Below, in pieces: positions 56,315 through 64,000 of a stretch of DNA of 64,000 nucleotides (position 1 is its first letter; each line of letters opens with the position of its first letter). The DNA comes from Paracidovorax oryzae ATCC 19882 (GTDB taxonomy: Bacteria; Pseudomonadota; Gammaproteobacteria; Burkholderiales; Burkholderiaceae_C), in assembly GCF_000687165.1 (NCBI RefSeq), contig NZ_JMKU01000007.1, positions 124,001 to 188,000 on the forward strand, read 5' to 3'. The translations under genes and the position numbers were made by a program. The notes beneath the pieces are model-generated. The model saw only the letters and a program-made list of their open reading frames with translations, was not told the DNA's origin and made no database searches.

Positions 56315-57736
56315 TCAGAGTTGGGTGACCATCTTGGTCACGAGAAAGCTGTCGAAGGACTCGGTGCCGCCTTCGCTGCCGAAGCCGCTGTCCTTCACGC
56401 CGCCGAAGGGCAGTTCGGGATGCGCCATGCCGGAATGGTTGATGTTGACCATGCCGGCCTCCAGCCCACGGGCCACGCGCGTGGATACCGGCAGCGATTG
56501 CGTGAAGACGTACGACGCCAGCCCGAAGGGCAGCGCATTGGCCAGGCCCAGCGCTTCGTCCACGGTGTCGAAGCGTGCGAGTACCGCCAGGGGTCCGAAG
56601 GGCTCCTCCCGCAGGATGCGCGCGCCCGGGGGAACGTCCCGCAGTACGGTGGGGGCCAGGAAGTGGCCGCGCCCACGCACGCGCTGCCCGCCGGTGAACG
56701 CCTTCGCGCCCGCGCCGACGGCATCGTCCACCAGCCCCTGCACCGCCTGCAGCCGGCGCGCATGGATGAGCGGCCCCATCTGCACGCCCTCCTCCAGGCC
56801 GGGGCCCATCTTCACCGCGCCCAGGGCGTCCATGAAGCGCTCCGCGAACCGGACGTAGATGCCGGATTGCACGAAAAAGCGCGAGGGTGACACGCACACC
56901 TGCCCGGCGTTGCGCACCTTCATGCGCGCCAGCGCGGCGGCGGCCTCGTCCACGTCGGCATCGTCGAACACCAGTACGGGGGCATGGCCGCCCAGTTCCA
57001 TCGTGGTGCGCTTGAGGTGGGTTCCGGCCAGGGCGGCGATCTGCCGGCCCACGGGCACCGAACCGGTGAACGACACGACCCGCACGCGCGGCGATTCGAT
57101 CAGCTGGCGGGAGATGTCCGCCGGCACGCCCCACACCAGGTTGAGCGCCCCCGCGGGCAGGCCGGCGTCGTGGAACAGCCGCGCCAGCGCGACGATGGCG
57201 CTCGGCGACTCCTCGGGCCCCTTGAGCACCACCGTGCAACCCGCGCCCAGCGCGGCGGCCAGCTTCTTCGCGGCCTGGCCGAAAGGAAAGTTCCAGGGAC
57301 TGAACGCAGCCACCACGCCGGCCGGTTCACGCACCACCCACTGCCGCACCGACGGATGGCGAGGCGGCACCACGCGGCCGTAGATGCGCCGGCATTCCTC
57401 CGCATGCCACTCCAGGTGCTCCGCGGCGTTGAGCACCTCGGCCACGGCCTCCGGAAGGGGCTTGCCATTGTCCAGCGTGATGCCGCGGCCGATGTCCTGG
57501 GCCCGCTCGCGCGCGAGGCTGGCGGCCTTGCGCAGCACGGCGGACCGATCCATCGGCGAGCTGTCGCGCCAGGCGGGAAAGGCACTGTACGCGGCCTCGA
57601 TCGCCGCCTCGACATCGGCGGGTCCTGCCCAGGGCAGGTGCCCCAGCACCTCCAGCGTGGCCGGGTCATGCACGGGCTGCCCGGCACTGCGGCCCTGGAA
57701 GCTGCCACCGATGAACAGGGAAAGTTCGGGATACAT
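56315..57736 (-). CDS. NAD-dependent aldehyde dehydrogenase (second of pair)
   Basis: A 473-residue ALDH with [18 protein letters not shown], Glu in ELGGHAPVL, Cys in [13 protein letters not shown] and a C-terminal [26 protein letters not shown]. The ELGGH and [10 protein letters not shown] variants are those of a GabD-like subgroup often found in aromatic and amine degradation clusters, and differ from the neighbouring ALDH, so the two are probably not redundant. It lies 11 bases after the flavin hydroxylase gene and 21 bases before the GabD-like gene. The ATG at 57736 has AAGGA about 9 bases upstream. Confidence 0.9.
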   Translation of the reverse strand: MYPELSLFIGGSFQGRSAGQPVHDPATLEVLGHLPWAGPADVEAAIEAAYSAFPAWRDSSPMDRSAVLRKAASLARERAQDIGRGITLDNGKPLPEAVAEVLNAAEHLEWHAEECRRIYGRVVPPRHPSVRQWVVREPAGVVAAFSPWNFPFGQAAKKLAAALGAGCTVVLKGPEESPSAIVALARLFHDAGLPAGALNLVWGVPADISRQLIESPRVRVVSFTGSVPVGRQIAALAGTHLKRTTMELGGHAPVLVFDDADVDEAAAALARMKVRNAGQVCVSPSRFFVQSGIYVRFAERFMDALGAVKMGPGLEEGVQMGPLIHARRLQAVQGLVDDAVGAGAKAFTGGQRVRGRGHFLAPTVLRDVPPGARILREEPFGPLAVLARFDTVDEALGLANALPFGLASYVFTQSLPVSTRVARGLEAGMVNINHSGMAHPELPFGGVKDSGFGSEGGTESFDSFLVTKMVTQL

Positions 57737-57747
57737 CTCGGATTCCT

Positions 57748-59391
57748 TCACGCCGGCAGGGCCGGCTCTGCCTGGGGCTGGAGCACGGGCGGCAGCACGG
57801 CCTGGCAAAAAGCCGCGAGCTGCGGGACCGCATCGCCCCGGCGGCCAGCGGCCGCCACGAAGCGGTCGGGCCGGATCAGCACCCAGTCCACACCCCGGTC
57901 CTGGAACCAGAAATGCAGCGTGTTCTCCACATCCTCGATGCGTCCTCCGCGGGCCGGTGCGCAGGCATCCGCCGCGGCGCCGCGCGAACGCACTGCCACG
58001 TAGCGCCCGCAGCCCAGCCGCTCCAGTTGCTCCCGCAACTCTGCAGGCGCATCGGCCAGCGCGTCTTCGCACCAGCTCAGCACGGCGAAGCGCGGGCCGA
58101 CCACGTCGTCCAGACGCTGTTGGCGGCCGGGCGCGCACTCCACCACGGGCTGGATGAACATGCGGCCCACCACCTCGTCGCTCCGCGCATCCCCGCTGTC
58201 CTGCACGACGCCCCGCGTGAAGCGCGGCATGGGCTTGAACTTCATCTGCAGCACGTAATCGCGCACCCGCGGGATGTTGCGCACCGACAGGAAGAAACGG
58301 TCGCGCAGCCAGGCCAGGGCCCGGTTGCGCTGCGACAGCATGGCCCCGAACAGGTCCGCGAGGTCGATCATCGCCTTGGCATGCGCGTGGCGCTCGTCTT
58401 GATAGCTCGAGAGCAGCTCGGGGCGCAGGCGCCCCTGCAGGATCCAGGCGAGCTTCCACGACAGGTTGAACGCATCGCGCAGCCCTGCGTTCAGCCCCTG
58501 GCCGATCCAGGGCGGGGTGATGTGCGCGGCATCGCCCGCCAGGCACACGCGCCCGACCACGAAAGATCCCGCCACGCGCGAGTTGTGGGTATAGACGCGC
58601 GCCCGGATCACGTTCAGCGACTCCGGCCGCGCCACGTGCCGGCCCAGCAGTTCGCGCACCTTGTCCGGAGCCAGCATCTGCTCGCCGTCCTCGCCGGGAA
58701 ACAGCATGAATTCCCAGCGACGCAGGCCGTAGGGCAGGCGCAGGCACACGTAGGGCCGCTCGGGGTCGCAGTGCAGCGCCGTGTAGGGCGCATCCAGCGG
58801 ATCCTGGTCGCACTCGATGACCACCCACTTCGCGGGATGGGTGCGCCCCTCGAAAGGCAGCTTCAGGATGCCCTCGCGCACGCGGCTGCGGCCACCGTCG
58901 CATCCGACCAGGTACTGCGCGCGCACCCGGTGCTCCGCCCCCTGCGCGTCGCGCAGCACCGCGGTCACGCCCTGCGCATCCTGCTGCAGGTCCAGCAGCT
59001 CCGTCTCCAGGCACAGGTGCACATGCGCAAAGCGCTGCAGGCCCTCGCGCAGCACCGCCTCGCCCAGCGGCTGGGAAAACAGATTGCGCCGGAACCAGCC
59101 GAACTCGCGCGTGCTGGGCAGGATCTCCGCGAAGCAGCGGCGCGAAGCAGTGTACATGCGCATGGGCACGTTCTGGATCATGTCGCGCAGCATGCGCTCG
59201 GCAAGGCCCGCCGCCTGGAAGGTGCGCAGCGCCTCGTCATCGAGCCCGACCGCGCGCGGATAGTCGAGCACCTGCGGGCTGCGGTCCACAGCCAGCACGG
59301 ACACGCCGTAGCCGCCCAGCAGGTTCGCAATCGTGGCCCCGACCGGACCCGCGCCGACGACGAGGACCTGGACTTCAGTGGGAAATGTCAT
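57748..59391 (-). CDS. FAD-dependent aromatic hydroxylase (MhpA-like)
   Basis: A 547-residue class A flavoprotein monooxygenase resembling MhpA, the 3-(3-hydroxyphenyl)propionate hydroxylase. Motifs are the FAD GxGxxG ([19 protein letters not shown]), the DG fingerprint [11 protein letters not shown] near residue 160, and the GD motif [32 protein letters not shown] near 285. A C-terminal thioredoxin-like extension (about 400-547) is also typical of MhpA. It should hydroxylate a phenolic or related ring using NAD(P)H and O2. The ATG at 59391 is preferred; a GTG at 59415 is in frame. It lies among hydrolase and aldehyde dehydrogenase genes. Confidence 0.88.
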   Translation of the reverse strand: MTFPTEVQVLVVGAGPVGATIANLLGGYGVSVLAVDRSPQVLDYPRAVGLDDEALRTFQAAGLAERMLRDMIQNVPMRMYTASRRCFAEILPSTREFGWFRRNLFSQPLGEAVLREGLQRFAHVHLCLETELLDLQQDAQGVTAVLRDAQGAEHRVRAQYLVGCDGGRSRVREGILKLPFEGRTHPAKWVVIECDQDPLDAPYTALHCDPERPYVCLRLPYGLRRWEFMLFPGEDGEQMLAPDKVRELLGRHVARPESLNVIRARVYTHNSRVAGSFVVGRVCLAGDAAHITPPWIGQGLNAGLRDAFNLSWKLAWILQGRLRPELLSSYQDERHAHAKAMIDLADLFGAMLSQRNRALAWLRDRFFLSVRNIPRVRDYVLQMKFKPMPRFTRGVVQDSGDARSDEVVGRMFIQPVVECAPGRQQRLDDVVGPRFAVLSWCEDALADAPAELREQLERLGCGRYVAVRSRGAAADACAPARGGRIEDVENTLHFWFQDRGVDWVLIRPDRFVAAAGRRGDAVPQLAAFCQAVLPPVLQPQAEPALPA

Positions 59392-59429
59392 TGCCTTGCA
59401 GCCTTTCGTGGACACACGCCCCGGGCCGT

Positions 59430-59726
59430 TCAGGCCGGACTGAGCAGCCGGCTGTCCTGGCTCACCAGCAGGTGGCGCACCGACTTGCGGAACTCGGTGA
59501 AGGCCGGGTCGGCGATCAGCTGGGCGCGGCGGCGCACGCGCTCTTCGTAGCTGTCGAAGACCCAGTGGTAGATGAGCTGGTTCAGGTCGCCGCTCTCCGG
59601 CGTGAGCACCGCCACCAGGCCGCCCAGCAGGCGGGTCTGCACTTCGCGGCCCGCTTCGTTGTACAGGCGCAGGTACTCGCGCGTGCCGCCGGGCACCAGC
59701 GTGTAGGTCCGGATTTCATGGATCAT
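59430..59726 (-). CDS. NIPSNAP-family small protein
   Basis: A 98-residue alpha/beta ferredoxin-like protein of the NIPSNAP family. It begins MIHEIRTYTLVPG and contains the typical REYLRLYNEAG, LIYHWVFDSYEERVRRRAQL and HLLVSQDSRLL segments. In bacteria such proteins are often encoded in catabolic operons and may act as dimeric accessory or isomerase-like proteins, but no firm function is known. It sits 22 bases after an alpha/beta hydrolase gene and 38 bases before the flavin hydroxylase. The ATG at 59726 fits the family start exactly. Confidence 0.88.
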   Translation of the reverse strand: MIHEIRTYTLVPGGTREYLRLYNEAGREVQTRLLGGLVAVLTPESGDLNQLIYHWVFDSYEERVRRRAQLIADPAFTEFRKSVRHLLVSQDSRLLSPA

Positions 59727-59748
59727 GAGGCTCTTTCTTTTCAGGGGA

Positions 59749-60609
59749 TCAGGCGGCCTCGCGGGCCGCCGCGCTCCGCAGGAATCCGGCCACCGCCTGC
59801 GCGAAAAGCGCCGGCTGGTCGTCGTGGATGTAATGCCCGGCATCCGGGATCTCGATGGCTTCGATGCGCGGATTCAGCGCGCGCATGCGCTCGGCCATGG
59901 CCGGCTGCAGGTAATCGGAGCGCCCGCCCCGCACCACCAGCGTGGGGCACGCGATCGCGCGCAGGCTGGCCTCCAGGTCCACCGCCCGCGTGGGATCGGG
60001 ATGCAGCCGCGTCGCGGTGATGCCCGCATGGTCGTAGCGCCAGGTGAAGCCGCCCTGCGGCAGCGGCGAGAGCATGCTCTGCAGCCGCTGCAGGCGAGCC
60101 TCCTCGGTCACCGTGGGCCGCAGCGCGCGCATGAAGTCCGCCGCCGCTTCCCAGTCCGGGAACGACGCGGGCGTCATGGCCAGCTCCCTGCGGATGCGGG
60201 TCGCGCCCTCGCTGGCATCGAAGGCGCCCGGGCCGGCATCCTCGATCACCAGCCGCCGCACGCGCCCAGGGTGCCGGCCCGCATAGACGATGGCGTTCAT
60301 CCCGCCCATCGAATGTCCCAGCAGGTCGAAGGCATCCAGGCCCAGCGCATCCACGATGCCTTCCAGGTCGGCCACGTAGGTGTCCGTGTAGTAGTCGCCC
60401 GCCGGATCCCAGTCGGTCTGGCCGCGCCCCCGCTGGTCGAAGGCGATCACGCGGAAATCCGGCTGCAGCGCGGCGGCCAGGCCCGCGAAGGTCTCGGCAT
60501 AGCCGCGGATGCCGTGCAGCATCACCACGGGCCGGGCCGCCGGGCTACCCCACTCGGTGAGGTGGAACCGCAGCCCCTGGAGGGACATCACCTGTTCGCG
60601 CCGTTCCAT
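59749..60609 (-). CDS. Alpha/beta hydrolase (C-C or ester hydrolase type)
   Basis: A 286-residue alpha/beta hydrolase. The oxyanion motif is VVMLHGIRGY, the nucleophile elbow LLGHSMGGMNA (Ser near residue 98), the acid probably Asp in VVRGGRSDYL, and the His in IPDAGHYIHDD. The size and motif style fit MhpC/BphD-like or lactone/ester hydrolases. With a flavin hydroxylase, a VOC-family protein and semialdehyde dehydrogenases in the same operon, cleavage of a ring-opening product is attractive, but this is inference. Nine bases separate it from the upstream AA_synth-type gene. Confidence 0.88.
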   Translation of the reverse strand: MERREQVMSLQGLRFHLTEWGSPAARPVVMLHGIRGYAETFAGLAAALQPDFRVIAFDQRGRGQTDWDPAGDYYTDTYVADLEGIVDALGLDAFDLLGHSMGGMNAIVYAGRHPGRVRRLVIEDAGPGAFDASEGATRIRRELAMTPASFPDWEAAADFMRALRPTVTEEARLQRLQSMLSPLPQGGFTWRYDHAGITATRLHPDPTRAVDLEASLRAIACPTLVVRGGRSDYLQPAMAERMRALNPRIEAIEIPDAGHYIHDDQPALFAQAVAGFLRSAAAREAA

Positions 60610-60618
60610 GGCCCGCCC

Positions 60619-61224
60619 TCAGACCAGGCCGTCCCGGCCCTGGATTTCCGAAGCCTTCAGTCCGCCCAGGCGGGCATTGAGCCGGCCGCGGGTGGCAAAG
60701 GCCCAGATCAGCACCACCTCGTCGCGGTTGGGGCCGTCCGCGAACTGCGCAGTGACGGTGTCGTAGTGCGAGCGCACGTACAGCGCATCCTTGTGCGCGA
60801 GCGGGATGTCGATCGAGGTGCCCGGGCCGCCGCGCTTGCCGGACGACGGCACCCAGGACTTGCCGCCCCCGATGGCGTCGCGGATGGGGTTGGCCGCGGG
60901 GTTGGTGAGCAGCGCGTTGCCGTGCTCGTACTCGCCGTCGATGCCCACCACGATCGCCTTGCCGTAGCTCTCGATCGCGCGGCCGCCGGCGGCCTCCTGG
61001 ATGCGCCGGCCGAACTCGCGGCCCAGCTCCGGGGACGGATCGATCCAGGACGACAGGTCCGGCTCGTAGCGGCCGGCGAACGGGTTGTGGAGGCACGCGG
61101 CGATGACGATCTTGCGCAGCGGTTCGCCGTCCGCGGGCGCACCGGTCTCGCCGGCCAGGGTGTCCTCGATCTGGAGATACCACTTGCGGATATGGAAGAC
61201 GCTGAAATTGGCAGCCTTGGTCAT
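60619..61224 (-). CDS. AA_synth (DUF1185) family protein
   Basis: A 201-residue cytosolic protein of the amino-acid-synthesis/DUF1185 family. Segments visible are FHIRKWYLQIEDTLAGETG, KIVIAACLHNPFAGRYEPDLS, GKAIVVGIDGEYEHGNALLTNPA and DIPLAHKDALYVRSHYDT. The family name is historical and its reaction is not established. Members frequently lie in degradation operons with amidohydrolases, TctC-type receptors or ThDP enzymes. It is 9 bases upstream of the hydrolase gene on the same transcript. The ATG at 61224 gives the family N-terminus. Confidence 0.85.
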   Translation of the reverse strand: MTKAANFSVFHIRKWYLQIEDTLAGETGAPADGEPLRKIVIAACLHNPFAGRYEPDLSSWIDPSPELGREFGRRIQEAAGGRAIESYGKAIVVGIDGEYEHGNALLTNPAANPIRDAIGGGKSWVPSSGKRGGPGTSIDIPLAHKDALYVRSHYDTVTAQFADGPNRDEVVLIWAFATRGRLNARLGGLKASEIQGRDGLV

Positions 61225-61283
61225 GATGGTGTGGAAGGAATGGAGGGGAATGGAAGGGAGGACGGAATCCGGCGCGGGCCGCA

Positions 61284-61763
61284 TCAGTCGAACAGCGGCT
61301 CGAGCCGGAACGGCTCGCTGGGCGCGTGGTGGGCCTGCAGCACGCGCTTGCCCTCCTCGTCGTCGTGCACCATCTCCAGGAAGAACTCGAAGCGGTGCCC
61401 GTCCGGGTCGTTGAAATAGAGGCCGTAGCCCACCTTGTGGTCGGTGGTCTTGACCACCTCCACGCCGGCACGCAGCAACTGGCCGTAGAGCCGGCGCAGT
61501 TCGTCCATATCGCCCTCGATCTCCAGCCCGTAGTGCTGCAGCGCGCAACCGCCCACCACCTGCCCCGGCTCGGGCTTGATCAGCGCGATGTCGTGGTGCT
61601 TGCGGCCGAAGCTCATGAACACCCAGCGCTCGCCCCGGGCGGTTTCCTGCATGCCCAGGATGCGCTCGTACCATGCGGCCGAGGCGAACGGGTCGGTCAC
61701 GAACAGCGACAGGTGGGTGCGGCGGATGCGGGGGCGCACCACCCCGGCCTGGATTTCAGTCAT
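61284..61763 (-). CDS. VOC-superfamily protein (glyoxalase / extradiol dioxygenase-like)
   Basis: A 159-residue single-module VOC protein. Candidate metal ligands are His in RRTHLSLFV (near residue 17), His in LQHYGLEIEG (near 77) and Glu in HRFEFFLEM (near 128), the usual HxHxE-like arrangement. The PDGHRFEFF segment is typical of the superfamily. It may be a small ring-cleavage dioxygenase, lyase or isomerase. The size is below that of a two-module extradiol dioxygenase. Its ATG overlaps the stop of the preceding Asp-box propeller gene by eight bases (ATGACTGA), implying coupled translation. Confidence 0.88.
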   Translation of the reverse strand: MTEIQAGVVRPRIRRTHLSLFVTDPFASAAWYERILGMQETARGERWVFMSFGRKHHDIALIKPEPGQVVGGCALQHYGLEIEGDMDELRRLYGQLLRAGVEVVKTTDHKVGYGLYFNDPDGHRFEFFLEMVHDDEEGKRVLQAHHAPSEPFRLEPLFD

Positions 61764-62814
61764 GGTGGGGCTTCGCTCCGAGGGTGGACTTCGGGTGGGC
61801 CTTCACGGCGGCGACGGCGGGGGTCCACGCCACGGCCGTGATCTCGCTGAAATCGCGCCAGTCCTTGAACCAGCTGCGGCCGCCGTCCATGGAGCGGAAG
61901 AGATGGCCGTACTTGGTGCCCGCGAACACGAGGTCCGGATCGGCGGCATGCGTGCCCAGCGCCCAGAACGTCGAGTTGGGCACGGCATGCAGCAGCGACG
62001 GGGCCCAGGTCCGGCCACGGTCCTGCGAGCGGTAGATCTGCGTGCGCGTGCCCGGCGTGCCGTCGCCGATGGCCGCCAGCAGCACCTCGCGATCGCCCTC
62101 CAGCGGCGTGAGGATGCGCGTGTAGTACATGCCGTCGAATCGGTCGGCGGAACTCTCCGCGGCCCAGGGGCCGGCCGGACCCTCGGTACTCGTATAGACC
62201 GAATTGACCGTGGCGATGATGTGCGTCTTGGGCCGGCCGCCGGCCGCGGGCAGGATGCGGATGCAATGGATGTCGCTGTTGGCGATGCCGCTGTCCGCAT
62301 CGTCCACGCGCCGCCAGGTGTCGCCGCGGTCGGTGCTGTGCCAGGCGCCGCCTTCCTCCACTCCGAACCAGACGGAGCCGTCGTCCGGGTCCACCGCGAT
62401 CGCGAGGATGCGGGGGCGGTTCACGCCCGCGCAGAACTCCGGCAGCTCGATGGGCAGGCGCGTCCAGCTGGCGCCACCGTCCAGCGAGCGGAACATCACC
62501 GCCCTCGACGGCGCGCCCGTGCCCGCGTAGATGACGCGCGCATCGCGCGGGTCTATCGCCAGCGCCCACACGTGCATGCCGTCGGCCGGCGATGCCAGCC
62601 GACGGAAATGCGCACCCGCATCCTCGCTCAGGCAGATACCGGCATCCGCGCCCGCGAAGATCCGGTTCGGGTCGTGCGGATCCACCAGCAGGCTGCGCAC
62701 CACGCCGTCGAATTCGATGGCCTCCTTCAGGCCGAGGCGGTGCCAGCTCGCGCCGTCGTCCGCGCTGCGCAGGATGCCCTGCCCGGCCGTCCCCACGAGA
62801 ATCGTTCCCTGCAT
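61756..62814 (-). CDS. Asp-box (sialidase-like/YCF48-like) beta-propeller protein without signal peptide
   Basis: A 352-residue protein built of repeated blades with Asp-box motifs: ILRSADDGASWHRL, VMFRSLDGGASWTRL, AWHSTDRGDTWRRV, IYRSQDRGRTWAPS and LFRSMDGGRSWFKD, at spacings of 45-60 residues. No signal peptide is visible (start MQGTILVGTAGQG), so it looks cytosolic. No sialidase catalytic set is recognisable. It is embedded in a catabolic operon and overlaps the VOC gene. It could be a lactonase- or hydrolase-like propeller or a scaffold. Its function is unknown. It differs clearly from the exported propeller at 53100. Confidence 0.85.
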   Translation of the reverse strand: MQGTILVGTAGQGILRSADDGASWHRLGLKEAIEFDGVVRSLLVDPHDPNRIFAGADAGICLSEDAGAHFRRLASPADGMHVWALAIDPRDARVIYAGTGAPSRAVMFRSLDGGASWTRLPIELPEFCAGVNRPRILAIAVDPDDGSVWFGVEEGGAWHSTDRGDTWRRVDDADSGIANSDIHCIRILPAAGGRPKTHIIATVNSVYTSTEGPAGPWAAESSADRFDGMYYTRILTPLEGDREVLLAAIGDGTPGTRTQIYRSQDRGRTWAPSLLHAVPNSTFWALGTHAADPDLVFAGTKYGHLFRSMDGGRSWFKDWRDFSEITAVAWTPAVAAVKAHPKSTLGAKPHHD

Positions 62815-62837
62815 GATCGGGTCCTTCCTGGATGCGT

Positions 62838-63632
62838 TCAGATGAAAATGCCGCGGGTGATGCCGCCATCCACCGCGATGGATTCGCCGGTGATCGCGCC
62901 GGCTCGCTCGGAGGCGAGGAACAGCACCGTGTCGGCGATCTCCTCGGGCTGCAGCACGCGGCGGATCGGCGTGGCCTTGGCGTAGTTCGCCTCGACCTGC
63001 TCAGGCGTCAGGCCCTGCAGGCGCGCCTCCTTCGCATAAAGCTCGTGGATGTGCGGCGTCTCCACCACCCCCGGATGGATCACGTTCACGGTGATGCCCG
63101 ACGGGCCCAGCTGGTCGGACAGCGTCTTGGTGAGGTGGCAGATCGCCACATTGCGCATGCCCGACAGCTGCTTGCTGCCGCGGCCGGTGAGCCCGCCGAT
63201 ATTGATGATCCGGCCGAAGCCGCCCTGCTTCATGTGCGCCGCCGCGGCCTTGGCGCAGCGCATGTAGCCCACCACCTTGATGTTGATGTCCTCCAGCAGG
63301 CCTTCCGGATCGGCGTTCTCGATCTCGCTGCGCACCAGTCCGCCCGGGTGGGCCGCGCCGTTCACCAGGATGTCGATGCGCCCGAAGTGCGCCGCCACCT
63401 TTGCCATCATGGCCTCCACCTGCGCAGTGCTGCCCACGTCCGCAGGCGCGGCGAGGATCTCCACGCCCGTCTTCTCGCCGATCTCGCGCGCCGCCTGCTC
63501 CAGCGCGCCCTGGCTGCGCGCCACGATCGCCACGCGCACGCCCTCCGCAGCCAGCGCTTCGGTCACCGCCCGGCCGATGCCGAGGCTGCCTCCGGTCACC
63601 ACCGCGACCTTGCCCTTCAGTTTCAGATCCAT
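62838..63632 (-). CDS. SDR-family oxidoreductase
   Basis: A 264-residue classical short-chain dehydrogenase. The cofactor motif is VVTGGSLGIGRAV, followed by NGAAHP in the NNAG position. The catalytic region is unusual: INIGGLTGRGSKQLSGMRNVAICHLTK, where the canonical YxxxK is not evident, while GAITGESIAVDGG at the C-terminus is normal. Such SDRs without Tyr at the standard place occur among ring-forming or decalin-type ketoreductase-like proteins. It lies 23 bases upstream of the propeller gene and 58 after the ThDP enzyme, in the same operon. Confidence 0.88.
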   Translation of the reverse strand: MDLKLKGKVAVVTGGSLGIGRAVTEALAAEGVRVAIVARSQGALEQAAREIGEKTGVEILAAPADVGSTAQVEAMMAKVAAHFGRIDILVNGAAHPGGLVRSEIENADPEGLLEDINIKVVGYMRCAKAAAAHMKQGGFGRIINIGGLTGRGSKQLSGMRNVAICHLTKTLSDQLGPSGITVNVIHPGVVETPHIHELYAKEARLQGLTPEQVEANYAKATPIRRVLQPEEIADTVLFLASERAGAITGESIAVDGGITRGIFI

Positions 63633-63690
63633 TGCACACTCCTTTGGATGGATGGAAGGCCGCGGTAAACGCCCCGGCCGATGAACCCCG

Positions 63691-64000
63691 TCACAGCGCC
63701 ATCTCGATCAGCGCCGGCCCCTTGCGCCCGAACGCGCGGCGCAGCTCGCCGGCCAGCGCCTGGGCCGTGGACACGCGTGCCGCCGGCACGCCGTACGACT
63801 GCGCCAGCCCCACCCAGTCGATCCGGGGGTGGTCCAGCGCCGTGAGCGCCTCGGCGCGCGCGCCCAGCACGCCGCCGTCGCGGCGCAGTTCGTTGCGCAG
63901 GATCGCGTACTGGTGGTTGGCCGCGATCAGCACCACCACGTCCAGCTGCTCGTGCGCCAGCGACCACAGCGCCTGGACCGTGTATTGCGTGCTGCCGTCC
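63691..64000 (-). CDS. ThDP-dependent enzyme (acetolactate synthase/benzoylformate decarboxylase family), C-terminal fragment
   Basis: The last 103 residues of a thiamine-diphosphate enzyme, cut by the window edge. The diphosphate/Mg binding motif begins at the edge (DGSTQYTVQALWSLA), followed by VVVLIAANHQYAILRNEL, which supplies the Asn/Gly side of the ThDP site, and the family C-terminus GPALIEMAL. The sequence style is that of the IlvB-like group, including benzoylformate and other 2-oxo acid decarboxylases, so an aldehyde product for the downstream aldehyde dehydrogenases is plausible. The GTG at 63937-63939 is internal, not a start. Confidence 0.88.
   Translation of the reverse strand, partial: DGSTQYTVQALWSLAHEQLDVVVLIAANHQYAILRNELRRDGGVLGARAEALTALDHPRIDWVGLAQSYGVPAARVSTAQALAGELRRAFGRKGPALIEMAL

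Overview
The window is strongly G+C-rich bacterial chromosome. Its gene content points to a soil- or plant-associated betaproteobacterium of the Comamonadaceae, probably Acidovorax-like: a Bug-type (TctC) binding protein, DUF1631, DUF1302/DUF1329, many aldehyde dehydrogenases and catabolic oxidoreductases, and an isolated tRNA-Arg. The genus is inferred from gene style and was not confirmed by any search. I see no insertion sequence, integrase, prophage or CRISPR array. The only stretch with clearly different composition is about 12.0-15.25 kb.

Layout. (1) 1-5.8 kb, plus strand: end of a catabolic operon with two LivG/LivF-type ATPases, a LigI-like amidohydrolase, a TctC binding protein, an aldehyde dehydrogenase and a 3-hydroxyisobutyrate-dehydrogenase-like enzyme. 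(2) 6.1-11.9 kb: a YitT membrane protein, then a copper-handling cluster (Cys/His-rich secreted protein, TolC-like lipoprotein, multicopper oxidase, DUF411-CusF fusion) and a cupin. (3) 12.1-15.7 kb: a lower-GC module with a trypsin-like protease lipoprotein, a TraT-like lipoprotein and a small unknown protein. (4) 15.7-22.6 kb: a minus-strand aldehyde dehydrogenase, GMC oxidoreductase and fused Baeyer-Villiger monooxygenase-esterase, divergent from an AraC regulator. (5) 22.6-37.8 kb: mostly housekeeping genes (P1 peptidase plus membrane-anchored TAXI protein, DUF1631, EttA, an isolated ATP-synthase-epsilon-like protein, an RhlE-type helicase, an M14 peptidase lipoprotein, a CPA2 antiporter, tRNA-Arg(TCT) and small secreted proteins).

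(6) 38.3-43.7 kb: an IclR regulator and a set of APC permease, chemoreceptor and class III aminotransferase that looks built to sense, import and transaminate one amine. (7) 43.9-54.1 kb: an AraC regulator divergent from a six-gene operon (aldehyde dehydrogenase, cytochrome b561, DUF1329, DUF1302, MMPL/RND transporter, YCF48-like propeller), which looks like envelope transport of a hydrophobic compound coupled to aldehyde oxidation. (8) 54.1-64 kb: a tightly packed minus-strand catabolic operon of eleven genes ending at a clear intrinsic terminator: ThDP enzyme (cut by the window edge), SDR, Asp-box propeller, VOC protein, AA_synth-family protein, alpha/beta hydrolase, NIPSNAP protein, MhpA-like flavin hydroxylase, two aldehyde dehydrogenases and a nitroreductase.

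The strongest candidates for undescribed biology are the protease/TraT lipoprotein module, the Baeyer-Villiger monooxygenase-esterase fusion with its neighbours, the eleven-gene catabolic operon with an embedded propeller protein, and the isolated epsilon-like protein. All functions are assigned from motifs read by eye. Substrates are not determined.
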